From: Mactra quadrangularis | Lineage: Eukaryota; Mollusca; Bivalvia; Venerida; Mactridae | Length of the DNA: 64,000 nucleotides | Reading direction: 5' to 3' | NCBI GenBank assembly: GCA_025267735.1 | Contig: CM046295.1 | Location: 12,535,167-12,599,166 of the forward strand | In this document: one piece after another, positions 21,929 through 32,699 of the stretch | Numbering within the stretch: position 1 is the stretch's first letter | Layout of the letters: the number at the start of each line of letters is the position of its first letter | Translations under genes and position numbers: made by a program | Notes under the pieces: generated by a model | What the model was told of the DNA's origin: nothing | The model's input: only the letters and a program-made list of their open reading frames with translations | The model's database searches: none

Positions 21929-21962
21929 CGGCGCGATATGACCTTTTTGTGTTGGTGCGCCG
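21929..21962 (+). other. LINE 3'-terminal stem-loop
   Basis: Stem CGGCGC/GCGCCG with a 22-nt loop containing ATGACCTTTTTGTGTTG, followed by TAAAACCCAAACAAAC. In stringent-type LINEs such terminal hairpins are bound by the RT; that role here is inference from its sharing with SINEs and micro-insertions. Confidence 0.7.
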
Positions 21963-21979
21963 TAAAACCCAAACAAACA

Positions 21980-22856
21980 TTGGAATTTACCATTAAAGTA
22001 GAACTCAGAAGCAACAAATTCAGTAAAATAACTGTATAACATACAACATACATATTAATCAATTCTAAGGATTTGTTTTTATTTTAAACCTGCCCAACCT
22101 CCCCCCCCCCTAAAAACACAAAAAAGCAGACAATTAATTCTGAATAAAAAAATATTCACTTTCTGATTCATCTAGCTCACTTGAATCAATTAGATAGAAT
22201 CTAGTTTAGTGGACCCTGCATTCTAAAGCTATTGCGCATGCTCAGACTGTTTACAAATTCATGGATGCCATTTTGTTTTTATTGATGCCCATTTAATTCC
22301 TTTTATTAAATGAATTACTTTCAAGAAATGTTTTACAATGTTTTTGTTATTCATGTTACATAAGTATGAATATTTACTTCCAGGGGCCGCTAAACCAGAT
22401 GTGTTCCAATCAATTAAATATAAGGTAATTGAGTTTCCTATACATTGTACTTGCAGGAAACTTTATTTACAAAATCATTTAAAGTCATGATGAACAGATA
22501 TACGACATATATCTGTTAACTGATTTGGACAAATACTTGACTTGAGTGCTGTATAAATAAGTCTAAGTCTTGAAATATTTTTACTCTCATTTCACTGGTT
22601 ACTGAAACATTGGATTCAAATCCTAACAGAATTTTGTTTGTCTCTTTCTCACTTAAATTAATAATGAACAGATTGTTTAAAACAAAATGCCTACGTGTAC
22701 CATGATGATTGTACTGAGTGTGTTAGTTTTTGCCGCTAATATAAGTGACTATGATAATAAGAGAAACTGAATTACTTTTAACATTGTTTGTTTTGTAGTT
22801 TTATTTCTATTTCCAAATTATACAGTATAGAATACAACAGCATAAAAAATAAATAT
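21980..22856. other. No gene recognised
   Basis: AT-rich, including a C-run near 22102-22112. It is presumed intron of the minus-strand gene. Confidence 0.5.
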
Positions 22857-23118
22857 GGTAGCGCGCCGGGATTTGGATACTCGTGCCCGAGGGGTGCGGG
22901 TTCGAATCCCACCCGGGGAGGTTATACCCTTCCATGAAGATTTGACAATAATATCTACTTTCCTCCATTGATTAGATAATATGGAGAAGTTTCCGGCCTT
23001 GTGGAAGGGTAGGTGAGTACTGGTTATAGACAATGGTCCAGGAAAGCTAGGTTATGTGCGCTGGACGCCGTGAAATGACCTAAATTGTGTTGATCGGTGT
23101 TAAATCTAATAAATAAAT
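22857..23118 (+). mobile_element. SINE family 1, 5'-trimmed head
   Basis: Starts inside the A box (GGTAGCGCGCCGGG). It retains the B box GGTTCGAATCC, the full body, and a tail with ACGCCGT ... TCGGTGTTAAAT. A candidate 14-bp duplication ATAAAAAATAAATA flanks it (22842-22855, 23119-23132), although A/T-richness makes this less certain. Confidence 0.88.
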
Positions 23119-23411
23119 ATAAAAAATAAATAAACTAACAATAATGAAAAATTAATTAAAATGGCATCTTTAGATTCTAACTCGCTCTCCTAAAAATTGA
23201 TGTTCAGTAGCATTTCATATTCACAGTACAAGTATTCAGCCAAATAAGACATACATGTTAACCGAAGTCAGTCTACACTTAAAAAGCAATTAGACAATTC
23301 AATATAATCACACGATAGCTTCTATCTTTTAAATAGTATTAATATGTTTGGATACATATTTCTGTTGCACATTTGAAGAGAATTACAAAGTTATACATGC
23401 AGAAAACACTA

Positions 23412-23941
23412 GAAGCTATCAAGATATCATTAGATGGTAGGTTATCTAGAAGCTATCAAGATATCAGTAGATGGTAGGTTATCTTGAAGCTATCAAGATA
23501 TCAGTAGATGGTAGGTTATCTAGAAGCTATCAATATATCATTAGATGGTAGGTTATCTTGAAGCTATCAAGATATCAGTAGATGGTAGGTTATCTTGAAG
23601 CTATCAATATATCATTAGATGGTAGGTTATCTAGAAGCTATCAAGATATCAGTAGATGGTAGGTTATCTTGAAGCTATCAAGATATCAGTAGATGGTAGG
23701 TTATCTAGAAGCTATCAAGATATCAGTAGATGGTAGGTTATCTAGTAGGTTATCTAGAAGCTATCAAGATATCAGTAGATGGTAGGTTATCTTGAAGCTA
23801 TCAATATATCATTAGATGGTAGGTTATCTTGAAGCTATCAATATATCATTAGATGGTAGGTTATCTACAAAATATCAAGATATCAGTAGATGGTAGGTTA
23901 TCTACAAAATACCAAGATATCAGTTGATGGTAGGTTACTTA
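23412..23941 (+). repeat. 37-bp minisatellite, 14 units
   Basis: Tandem units of the form GAAGCTATCAAGATATCAGT then AGATGGTAGGTTATCT(A/T), with one extra 12-bp partial unit after unit 9. Two linked variants alternate: AAGATATCAGTAG and AATATATCATTAG. The last two units begin CAAAAT. No spacers, so this is not a CRISPR-like array. It is presumed to lie in the intron of the minus-strand gene. Confidence 0.95.
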
Positions 23942-24055
23942 AGTCTTTCCAAGAATTGTTGAATCAGATGATCAAGAAATATAAAGTTATTATTAAAACA
24001 GCAAAGCATTCCTCTGAATTTGAGTATAATACATTGTTGCTGTAGCGTACAATCC

Positions 24056-24170
24056 ACAGTCTTAGAATTGAAGCTTCTATGTTTACTTTACTATCCAATG
24101 ACACAGCTGACTCATATAATTCTTTCTGGTTTACATCTGTCGATTCCCTATTTGACAACATGACCTTGAC
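24056..24170 (-). CDS. Possible upstream exon of the coiled-coil gene
   Basis: On the minus strand, after acceptor TATTTTCTAG, it reads VKVMLSNRESTDVNQKELYE then SAVSLDSKVNIEASILRL, a polar, helix-prone sequence. No clear GT donor ends it; the open frame runs on to 23964. Orientation and spacing would suit an earlier exon of the gene at 15.7-16.8 kb. Weakly supported. Confidence 0.3.
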
Positions 24171-24180
24171 CTAGAAAATA

Positions 24181-25690
24181 AACAACAAACATATTATAAA
24201 ATAATGTCATTTATATAATAGGCATTTAAAATAAGACCACTACATAACAAAATATTTAGATGCAAATACATTTATTTCAATACATTATCTACAACTTTCA
24301 GTTAAGGTGTACAAGACAACTCTAGTTCTATCTTAGTTTAATCAATAAAATTTGCTCAACTATTCCTGTTAGCCAAATAAAAATGTTCTTTCAGTATTAA
24401 GAAGTGGATAAATTTTAATCAATAATATAGCAGCCTTCAGCAACAAAAGAAATCACTTCTTAAATCAATTTTGAGAATTTCACCAAACTTGAATAATGTG
24501 ATGTTATCACCACGAAGGTCAAATGTGACTTCCAGATTGAACGACAGCAAAATATTCCAAAACTCAGGACCACCTGATTACATTGCTGAACCATTCATTA
24601 TGGCAAATTCGGTACAGATTTTGATGTAAAATTATTTAAAGAAAATGTTAACAGCAGAAACAGAAAGAACAAAAAAGGCATGCTAGGACAATTATAACAA
24701 GTATTTAATTTTATATACTTTATGTAGCTTGTTCTTCAGTAGTACCCTCAAACAATAAACCTTTAACACCAGCCATTGTTACTTAAGTAGTTTGTGGTAA
24801 ACATGGATCTCTGAATGCATGTAGCAATCTAGATACTAAACCAATTTATTTCATTAGATGTAAATTATTGGATACATATCTGTAATGAAAGAAAAAGAAG
24901 GTATGAACAAGAGCGGCCCCCATCAGTGCGCTCGACTATTCAGTGTGCTTGTGTAAACAAAAATATGATAAGTAACTAACATTTGAAGTTTGAAGTAGAA
25001 ATCTTTACAATAAAGATTCAGTAAAATATAATCTTTTTTTAAACACTTTAAACTAAATTCATGGGGGAATGATATTGTGACAAATGTGAGCTAAAGTTAT
25101 GAATCGTATTACACATCATGATGTGTAAAGAACATACATTTGTATTTTTCAGTATATACATTAAAGAGTGTATGTCTGAAAATGTTTGAATGACAAGTTA
25201 ACAAAATGAATAATATACATGTATAATATATGTATCTTGTTTAGAGTCAATCATTTAGACCTTAATGGTAACAATACTTATGAGAAATGTCCTGAATTGT
25301 TTGATTTTGAAATAAAAATATTCTGTTTTTTACAGTTGCATTTGTAAGCATCTTCGAAAACACAGATAATGAAACAATCATGTGAATTGATGGAATAAGA
25401 CAATTCAAAAACAAAACAGAACATATAATCATTTTGTAACAGATAACACATTAAAACATATACATGCACTGAAGAATAACATCCACAACATGACCGTGCA
25501 TTTACCAATTTCACAGAGTGTTTGTGCCAGCGAGTTAAAAGACAAGTAAACATCCTATATATTTTAATTGCTGGAAAAATATTGTCATTTTCTGCTTCAG
25601 AATGTAAGATTAATTTTCAGATTGGAATATAAGAAAATGATGATCAATACACTTAACAAAACTTCTAATCGATCACTTTTCAAATTTTTC
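24181..25690. other. No gene recognised
   Basis: AT-rich. The open frame 25278-25553 on the minus strand is Cys/Tyr-rich with no domain and is probably spurious. Confidence 0.5.
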
Positions 25691-26242
25691 AATCGGCACA
25701 CAGGGTGCGGTTTACACATTTTGACACGAAAAGGTCGTACAGAGAGTGGTGAGTATTGAATTTCACTTTGCATAAATCTTTGTTTACTTTATAAGTAAAA
25801 AAACATAAAACATTGTGCGAATGTCGATCATGTCGGCGAGTTGTTACATATGTTTTTGGTCTTCGGCGTCAGTCTGGAACGATTCCTGTCCCTTGATACA
25901 TCGTCCAAAGTCCCGATCGTCGAAAAATCCGATTGAAGTGTCATTTAACTTGAAATAGGACTTAAACGCATTGAGAATAATAAAATTATAGCATTTTTCT
26001 ATTTTAACAATACTTTATCGATATTATTTAAAGATATTTCTATGAACAGCCACTCGCCTGTTTGATAGAGACTTCAGCATTCAACACTTCTTTGGCTACG
26101 CCACGATCCTGCATCGAAATTCGTGCAATGTTTTTTTTCACTTATAAAGTTAACAAGGATTCAAAGTGAAATTTAGTACTCACCACTCTCTGCACGAACA
26201 TTTCGTCAAAATGTGTAAACCACACCCGTGTGCCAATTGCTA
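25690..26242. repeat. Large inverted repeat, about 130-bp arms
   Basis: The left arm (25690-25825) and right arm (26112-26242) are reverse complements at high identity, sharing GGTTTACACATTTTGAC, CAGAGAGTGGTGAGTA and AATTTCACTTTG. About 290 bp of relatively CpG-containing sequence lies between. Each arm, read inward, contains a splice-donor-like GTG|GTGAGT. It could be a fold-back transposon or an inverted duplication of a promoter and first exon. Confidence 0.8.
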
Positions 26243-26360
26243 CTATACACACATCTATTTACAACTTCCATGACGTATTCACTACTAAGTAAGAAAGAAC
26301 AAAATTAATTTGCCTGGTGTCCCATTTGTGGGGCGTTTCTGTCATGTTTACTAAGAAATA

Positions 26361-26645
26361 TTTATTTTATTTATTGGAGTTAACGCCGTATCAACACAAT
26401 TTAGGACATTTCACGGCGTCCAGCGCACCTAACCTAGCTTTCCTGGACCATTGTCTATAACCAGTACTCACCTACCCTTCCACAAGGCCGGAAACTTCTC
26501 CATATTATCTAATCAATGGAGGAAAATCGACATTATTGTCAAATTTTCATGGAAGGGTATAATTACCCGGGGGGATTCGAACCCGCACCCCCTCGGGCAC
26601 GAGTATCCAAATCCCGGCGCGCTACCAACTGCGCTATCGACCCGG
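26361..26645 (-). mobile_element. SINE family 1, complete, antisense
   Basis: The reverse strand carries the A box with TAGCGCAGTTGG, the B box and a tail hairpin. An exact 15-bp target duplication GTTTACTAAGAAATA flanks it (26346-26360, 26646-26660). Length 285 bp, close to the copy at 20699. Confidence 0.95.
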
Positions 26646-26816
26646 GTTTACTAAGAAATAAAATGATGTCCGTGCAAAGTACGATCGGTCGGGAATCCCG
26701 AAACAGAACTATTTCTATCAGGCTTAGAGCTTCACAAAGAATATTGTCTGATGGATTATAAAAAATATTTATTTGATGTCTCAATATTTTATCAATTGTT
26801 TTAAAATTTTATGAAA

Positions 26817-26955
26817 CAAGTAAATCTGTGAGCTAATGCTCACTAGTGATACCCCCGCAAAAAAAATCTAAAAATATGCGACACACAGGAAGTAGATGAA
26901 CAAGGAGCATGAAATCGCTTTACACCACATGGGACTATGGGATGTAGCAATATCA
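26817..26955 (-). repeat. GCGGGGGTATCACTAGTGAG repeat, antisense copy
   Basis: Matches 48779-49042 in reverse: CTGTGAGCTAATGCTCACTA, TACCCCCGC, GAAGTAGATGAACAAGGAGC, CACATGGGACTATGGGATG. Only the right part of the longer copy is present. Confidence 0.8.
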
Positions 26956-27227
26956 CTCTAAATACATTTTCTTTATTTTTTTTTTAAATTGTCTTACATG
27001 AACTTAAATTTTTCAAAGTAGGGGCCTAAATGTTTAGTTTTTTACTTTAAATTTGTTAAGGTTATGTATATTTTCATTTTTTTTTTATAAGTTTCTTATC
27101 ATCAACCACATCTCATGTGACAAATACTTACTTAGGCGAGCATGCTTTCTCTAGTATCATCAAAATGTTGAATTTTTTTCTGCAAAATGCGTGTAATGGG
27201 GTTGTTGTTCGAAAGTTTGGACCTCTG

Positions 27228-27252
27228 GAAAAAATCCTGGATCTGCCCCTGT
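27228..27252. repeat. Single end of the GGATCC MITE
   Basis: TCCTGGATCTGCCCCTG matches one end of the element at 47751-47893, preceded by the same GGAAAAAA-type sequence. The other end is not seen. Confidence 0.45.
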
Positions 27253-27568
27253 TCATGCTCATGTTGCGATTTGACGTTTTATTTGTATACAGTAAAAATG
27301 AGCATAACTTATAGAATTTTATATGAATCAGTGTTTTGAAAATTGACATTGAAAATAGATTTCCTTTAGAAGGTTCATTTTGCTACTTTTAATCTAAATT
27401 TGTTTTTCGGTTTTCCACTATTATGGATCAACAGTTAAAAAAAGCTAGCTAGACACCTGTATATAAGTTGAGATTCGTTGAGTTCGCTTTGATGCTTTGC
27501 CTTAATCATATCAATTATTACCTACTCTTATTACATAATAATGATTAATTTTACTTCTTGATATTTAA

Positions 27569-27618
27569 GCGCAATATGACCTTTTTGTGTTGGTGCGCCG
27601 TAAAACCCAAACAAACAA
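27569..27618 (+). mobile_element. 50-bp LINE-tail micro-insertion
   Basis: Contains GCGCAATATGACCTTTTTGT, the rest of the hairpin and AAACCCAAACAAACA only. It is flanked by an exact 11-bp duplication TTGATATTTAA (27558-27568, 27619-27629). The 5' end lies at the base of the LINE terminal hairpin. Confidence 0.92.
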
Positions 27619-27849
27619 TTGATATTTAAAATCAATTCAGGATTTAGGGAGGATTTTTACTAATATACTTGTATACAATGTCTAACACGGTTTGAGTTGT
27701 CCATGGGTTGAGTACGGAATGTTTTCTACATCATTTTGTTACATTCCCAATCTCGCTTAGCGTATGTAAGACATCTTGACCATCTCTCAGAGCTAGATCC
27801 TTCTAAATAAATAAAAATACGATCGTTTTATGGATAAGTTTCTAATCTG

Positions 27850-28300
27850 TTGTACGATAAAAAATAAATTCTTTAGATAGATAAGGCCGCGCCAGACCGG
27901 GCTTATTGGATAATTGTTCCAAGGAGAAACCACAGGGGACACCGGTCATAATTACCGGAAATGCAGCGCCGTCTATTGGTTATTTCGGGAACTACGTGAA
28001 AAATCACAAAGAAACGAGTGAGCCGCAAAATCAGCCCATATTTAACATCTTATTGGTATTTAATTAATATGAGTCTTTTAAAGTAAATAAAATTTAAATT
28101 GTTGCATACATTTCAAGACCATTCAAGCATGTTGCTTTTACAAGAATGTCGATTTGACAACTGTAAACACGGTTATACCGGCGATAGTCTTCAAAGACTG
28201 GTCCGTGTCTGGATTTTAAACTTGATGTCTGTCGCCGAATAAATAGCTACTGATTTGAGTTTGGCTTTTTAGAAGCCAGGTGCCAAATAACTAGAACTTG
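27850..28300 (+). promoter_or_regulatory. Possible promoter region upstream of the zinc-finger gene
   Basis: Locally richer in GC and CpG than its surroundings (for example GGCCGCGCCAGACCGGG, ACACGGTTATACCGGCG). It lies 2 kb upstream of the first coding exon at 30273, which needs an upstream 5'UTR exon because an acceptor precedes it at 30209. No TATA box or start site can be fixed, so this is inference. Confidence 0.25.
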
Positions 28301-28575
28301 GTATATTATTGGGCGATTAAAAAATGGCTTCCTTTCTGCAATTAGTGAACTTGGTGTCTGTAAACTCTGTTCATGTATTTAGTTATTTGATTAAAAGTAA
28401 ATTTGGGGATAATAAAAAACCAAGTGCTGAGTGGGATTGGGAATCAAACGTGGTTCTCTCAGATGGTAGGCAAGGCACTTAACCATGCTGCTTGTCAGTT
28501 TTATGCCGTGCAGTTTCTGCGAATGAAATGTGCTACCCCAAGATCTAGTGCATGCAAAATCTGTATATAGAGTCA

Positions 28576-29157
28576 ACTACCTATGCTCGGTCACTACCAA
28601 TGCTCGATCACCCCATCTAAATTTCAGAAAATAAAAATGGAAACCTCTTGATTCGTGTCTATTTTTAGGGCGATCTTAAAAGAACTCGCAGAAAACCCAA
28701 AATCATGATCATTGAAATGCTTGACTGTTTTTGCTGACGAAAGATGCGGACAGCACCGGCTGTTATCGCTAGAAAATCCTAGAAAAATCGAATTTGGACA
28801 GCCTTGTTTTATTCACTTATAATGATTATAATAATTCAAGAAGTATTATGATTTATTTAAATCTATAATATTTATACAATAATCTATTAATTGAAAAGAA
28901 AAATCTCACATATTTACGTCTATTTTAAGTAAAACAAGGTGACCGAGCACTGGTCCGAAATTTTCCAAATACACCGTGTTTTACGTATAATACTCCGCGC
29001 CGATTTTATCCAATAATCAGGATCGTCAGAAGCTTGTTTTTCTGTAAACGGAAGTAGGTCAACATGTAGACGATAATGCGGTATGAATTTTACATGAATT
29101 GACAGAAAACTGTTAACCCGCTTCGATTTTGATATAAAAGTGACCGAACATAGGTAA
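28576..29157. mobile_element. MITE-like element with TACCTATGYTCGGTCAC ends
   Basis: Inverted ends TACCTATGCTCGGTCAC and GTGACCGAACATAGGTA bound about 580 bp without coding capacity. AGTCA lies outside both ends (28571-28575, 29158-29162) as a possible target duplication. Internal GTGACCGAGCACTGG repeats the end motif. Confidence 0.75.
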
Positions 29158-29334
29158 AGTCACTCTAGGAATTTTATTCCCGTCTACAGAAACTAACAGC
29201 TTTAACCCCATATATGCTTTTATTTAATTTTAACAATTTTAAATGTATATACTGTTCATTACACAATGTGATGATGTCACTTGCCTGTGATGCTTATCAG
29301 TCTTCACGAATGAATTCTCAAAGAACAAGACATT

Positions 29335-29560
29335 CAGTCTGGTAATCGCCAAAATTTTACCAGACCGAAAAGACTTTTACCGTACCGAAGGCTTACCAAT
29401 CATATTTTGTTAATATGTTATTTTAGACTGTACTGCTTATGTTTCTTAGTAATATTGCTATTGAAATTTCCACCAGACAGTCGGTCTTGTGATCTGTTTA
29501 TCTTAACTGGACCGTCAGTGTTTTAGACGGACTCGGCCTTCGGTCTGGTGGCTAAATTCG
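29335..29560. repeat. ACCAGACCGA/TCGGTCTGGT inverted motifs
   Basis: TTTTACCAGACCGAAAAGAC and CCGTACCGAAGGCTTACCA on the left answer CCTTCGGTCTGGTGG on the right. It is probably a short fold-back element; ends not defined. Confidence 0.4.
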
Positions 29561-30209
29561 AAGACTGCTTATGCTATGGGCAGTACATAGATAGATGTAG
29601 ATGTTTGGGTCAACCCAACAGCAAGGTGGTGGGAAGTGACTTTATAAACTTATAGTCACCACGCTTGTCCACTCTTTACTTTTCATTGAGTCAGCTAGTC
29701 TCTCAGTAAATGAACTGTACATGCAGGGACCTTGCAAGGTTTCGTCAAACACTTCTTGCACCAAATGGGAGAATAAAACCATACGCTCTGATTTTGGAAT
29801 GGAACCTTGTTCATACGAATAGTTGAATTACCATTGACACTCAACTGTGTTGCTAAAGGGTTAACCAAACGGCAAGGCTATATAGTCACCTATGAGCACC
29901 ACAGATTTGTCTTGGCAACTTATAGACTAACTTGGCTTCCTTCAAAGAGATAGTGTTTTGGCCATGGATACTGTACTTCCTGACATTGTGGTATTGCCAA
30001 TTTCCTAAGGTTTCTTTTGTCCTCTGATACCCTTCTTATAGTAATATTAGTATACAGAGGTTGACATTAATTTTAAAGTACTTTTTTGAATTGGACAACC
30101 TGCTATATTCAACTTGTCAAATGTTCAAGTATGAAGTATCAACAAATAAAATAATACCGGCCTTATTGATGTAATTTAAGTCATAATAATATGAATTTCT
30201 TATTTTTAG

Positions 30210-30336
30210 AATGGGAGAAATGTCTGCTCCCCATGCGTAGATGGGCTTTGAGATAAAAGTGGTTTTCACGAGATGAACGATGCAGATGTAATGTCCAGTG
30301 CATATGCGGCTTATGCCCAGAATTTGTCTTCTTTAG
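30210..30336 (+). CDS. Zinc-finger gene, first coding exon (CDS from 30273)
   Basis: Acceptor TTCTTATTTTTAG precedes 30210. The ATG at 30273 is the first after an in-frame TGA at 30249. It encodes MNDADVMSSAYAAYAQNLSS-L plus one base, ending at donor GTAAGC (30337). The four coding exons (30273-30336, 31330-31442, 33223-33334, 33920-35808) join in frame to 2178 nt, 725 residues. The N-terminal exon has no domain; its short Ser/Ala/Tyr stretch may be part of a regulatory region. At least one 5'UTR exon must lie upstream. Confidence 0.75.
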
Positions 30337-30466
30337 GTAAGCTTGTATAAACTCAACAGGGTTCAACACTAACACTGTTACAGTATCCTTGGTTTCCAAA
30401 AACTTTATCTTGGATGAATTAATAATCAGTGATTCTTTGATGAGGATTTAGCTAGGTCCCTAAAAG

Positions 30467-30650
30467 TTGTCAATAATGTAAATATTCCTCCATTAACAAG
30501 ATTATGGAGAAATTTCCAACCTTGTGGAAGGGTAGTTGAATGAGTACTGGTTATAGACAAGGGTCAAGCTAGGTTAGGTGTGCTGGACTCTGTAAAATGA
30601 CCTAAATTGTGCTGACATAGCATTAACCGCAGTATAAAAAATAAAAAAAT
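30467..30650 (+). mobile_element. SINE family 1, decayed body and tail
   Basis: CCTCCATTAACAAGATTATG, CTTGTGGAAGGGTAG, GAGTACTGGTTATAGACAAG and AAATGACCTAAATTGTGCTG mark the family. Head absent. It lies in the first coding intron of the zinc-finger gene. Confidence 0.8.
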
Positions 30651-31074
30651 GCCCTGTTCTCAATCTTACATGACTTAGTTTCCATGAAATGTTTTTGACT
30701 GCAAATCTGTATCCAAAATTTATATAGTTGACCAGTGAAATTGTCAATATTAAGCAGGAATCTCCAAATTAATGACTTGGGATTTCTTTTTCCTTTCCAT
30801 TTACTTATCTCAAATAGATTGTGTATCAATAATTGATTTTGTTTACATGAGCAGCACCCCTAGAAGATGTTTTGTTACCCTCACAGTCTCTGTTTTTTTT
30901 GTTGAATTCTTACACTAACCATCAACTATAAAAGAATATTACTGTGCATAAAATAATTGTTTTATTGTTGTGAATTTAACAAATAGACTTTACACAACTT
31001 ATTGGGTCTTTTCAGAGGGTGAAGGGTAGTGGTTATGAATATCTTATACACTATATGATGCTGTTCTGTTGTTT

Positions 31075-31290
31075 GTTGGGTTTTAAGTCCATAGCAATTC
31101 AATTAATAATATATATAAGTGTGTTCAGTCAAACTACTCACTGTTCCTGATAAAGCTAAATCTCTAGATTTAGTTGTAAACCAGTTACTAGACCCATACT
31201 TCTGTCAGCAACTCACTACGGTCCCACATAATCAAACATTATCAAACCCTTAACCCGTTGGTCTGTAAACTTGTGTGCTACCACAATAGG
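31075..31290 (-). mobile_element. SINE family 3, decayed, antisense
   Basis: TTGTTGGGTTTTAAGTCC, GCTAAATCTCTAGATTTAGT and TTCTGTCAGCAACTCACTAC match 56270-56578. It lies in an intron of the zinc-finger gene, 40 bases before the exon at 31330. Confidence 0.65.
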
Positions 31291-31329
31291 TACCATTTAT
31301 ACAATAATGAATACAATTCTTTCTTCTAG

Positions 31330-31442
31330 GTGTTTCTGAAAATACTGGACTCATTGAACAACTTCAATCGTTCTTAAAAACCAATGGTTTACACACGTCA
31401 TCCCCTGGTGGGAATAGGAAACTATCATCTGATAACTTACAG
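31330..31442 (+). CDS. Zinc-finger gene, coding exon 2
   Basis: Between TTCTTTCTTCTAG and GTAAGC. With the carried base it encodes residues 22-59: GVSENTGLIEQLQSFLKTNG, then LHTSSPGGNRKLSSDNLQ. The leucine-patterned LIEQLQSFLKTNGL looks like a short amphipathic helix. Phase joins on both sides are exact (starts phase 1, ends phase 0), which is the main support. No known domain. Confidence 0.75.
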
Positions 31443-31593
31443 GTAAGCTGGCTAGTACCTCATTTTTTTAATCCCCCTCCCCCCTCAAAGAAAAATTATG
31501 TTTGAGGGAATGTCTGCTTGTCAGTTTGTAGGTCAGTCTGTAGCTGTTACTTGTATGGTTAGTTTTTCAGCACCTACTATTTAAAATAAAACG

Positions 31594-31615
31594 GATGATG
31601 ATGATGATGATGATA
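31594..31615. repeat. (GAT)n microsatellite
   Basis: About seven GAT units, in a zinc-finger gene intron. Confidence 0.9.
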
Positions 31616-32339
31616 CTGCATGGATTTGATTCAAACTTCACAAATAGAATAGGTATCAAGCAGTCATGTGCATATTTTATATTGGTTACAGACTGTAACT
31701 TACCTTGCCTGGATTTTTTGCTGAGTACGCTTTTTCTTGGCACCTATTGTACAGATTTGATTAAAACTTCCAGACAAAAACCCTTCGGGGTGTTATTCAT
31801 CACATTCAGTGATAGGTCTAGTTATTTTAGAGGTTCAGGTAGTGTTTTGCAGAGAAGGGGCATGCAAAATGGAGCACATAAAATCATGTTAGTGCTGATA
31901 GTGGCAGATCTGCGTACAAAAAATATGTTGATTAAAAAAAGAACCGGTTCAAAACTGTTAGATTATGTATTGTGATCTGGTGTATGGGCAAACAATTACA
32001 CCTCCATTCAGCTCTTAATTTGATAGTGCAAGTTCATGATAAATTATATTCACTCCTTCAATTTTTTTTTTTTTTAAAATGATTGAGATTGCCAGATAAA
32101 TACCAGTAGCCTGATGACCAAGAGTAAAAGCTGCTAAGTCTGTGAATGTGCATAAGCATGTAACTTGAACCAGGATTAGACACATGGTGCTCCATGATAC
32201 CCATAAACACTTGGGAGGAATCTTAGTGATTCTCTGTCAGGATCACTAAAATTGCCATGATTTGTTTATCATTACCGGGTATATGTGACTTTATATTTGT
32301 ATTCAAATTGTTTGTCTTTTATTGAAGGAATCTCAACAT

Positions 32340-32425
32340 TAAGGAGGTTCTAATCCCTTCTGGGAAGATTATACCCTTCTATAAAAGCTTGACAATCATT
32401 TCAATTATCTTCCGTGTATTAATTC
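32340..32425 (+). mobile_element. SINE-1-like fragment, decayed
   Basis: GGTTCTAATCCCTTCTGGGA (relic B box), then ATACCCTTCTATAAAAGCTT GACAAT-like sequence corresponds to the start of the SINE-1 body. Lacks the tail. Confidence 0.45.
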
Positions 32426-32699
32426 TCAATAATAGATGTATAAATGTTTGTTTAACTTCAATGAAATATTTTAGTAAATAACTATGTGTTATTTGCCCTG
32501 TAAAGTGACAAGCACAATACACTGCAATACCTGTTTCATAAAACTGATAACAAGGCCGAAATCTCTTTTAGCACATATATAAAACTTATTGGTCCTGGTT
32601 CTATAACAAATGTCTGCACTCTGATTGGTTGACAAAACAGGGTCAATATCAAAATCTGGTCCGTATGTAGTTATCAAAAAAATTGTCATTAAATATTGA

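Larger units (their letters stand above)
17960..21979 (+). mobile_element. Non-LTR retrotransposon copy B (I/Nimb-like), about 4 kb
   Basis: Order on the plus strand: partial APE-type endonuclease, RT, RNase H, then a 3'UTR with terminal hairpin CGGCGC (21929-21934)/GCGCCG (21957-21962) and AAACCCAAACAAAC. Endonuclease plus RT plus RNase H places it in the I group of LINEs; Nimb-like is a guess. The 5' boundary is approximate. It is inactive: a frameshift after 18376, a TAA at 19213, a deletion after QGVPQG, a 38-bp insertion at 20234, a SINE at 20699, and a stop in the RNase H start (Lys to TAA near 21105). It lies antisense in the presumed intron of the minus-strand coiled-coil gene. Confidence 0.92.

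Noticed and set aside
23412..23941. Regular 37-bp repeats could suggest a CRISPR array
   Set aside because: Units are contiguous without spacers and the DNA is eukaryotic; it is a minisatellite.
28390..28560. Possible tRNA-like SINE head, antisense
   Set aside because: A weak B-box-like GTTTGATTCCC is present but no A box, body or tail could be matched.
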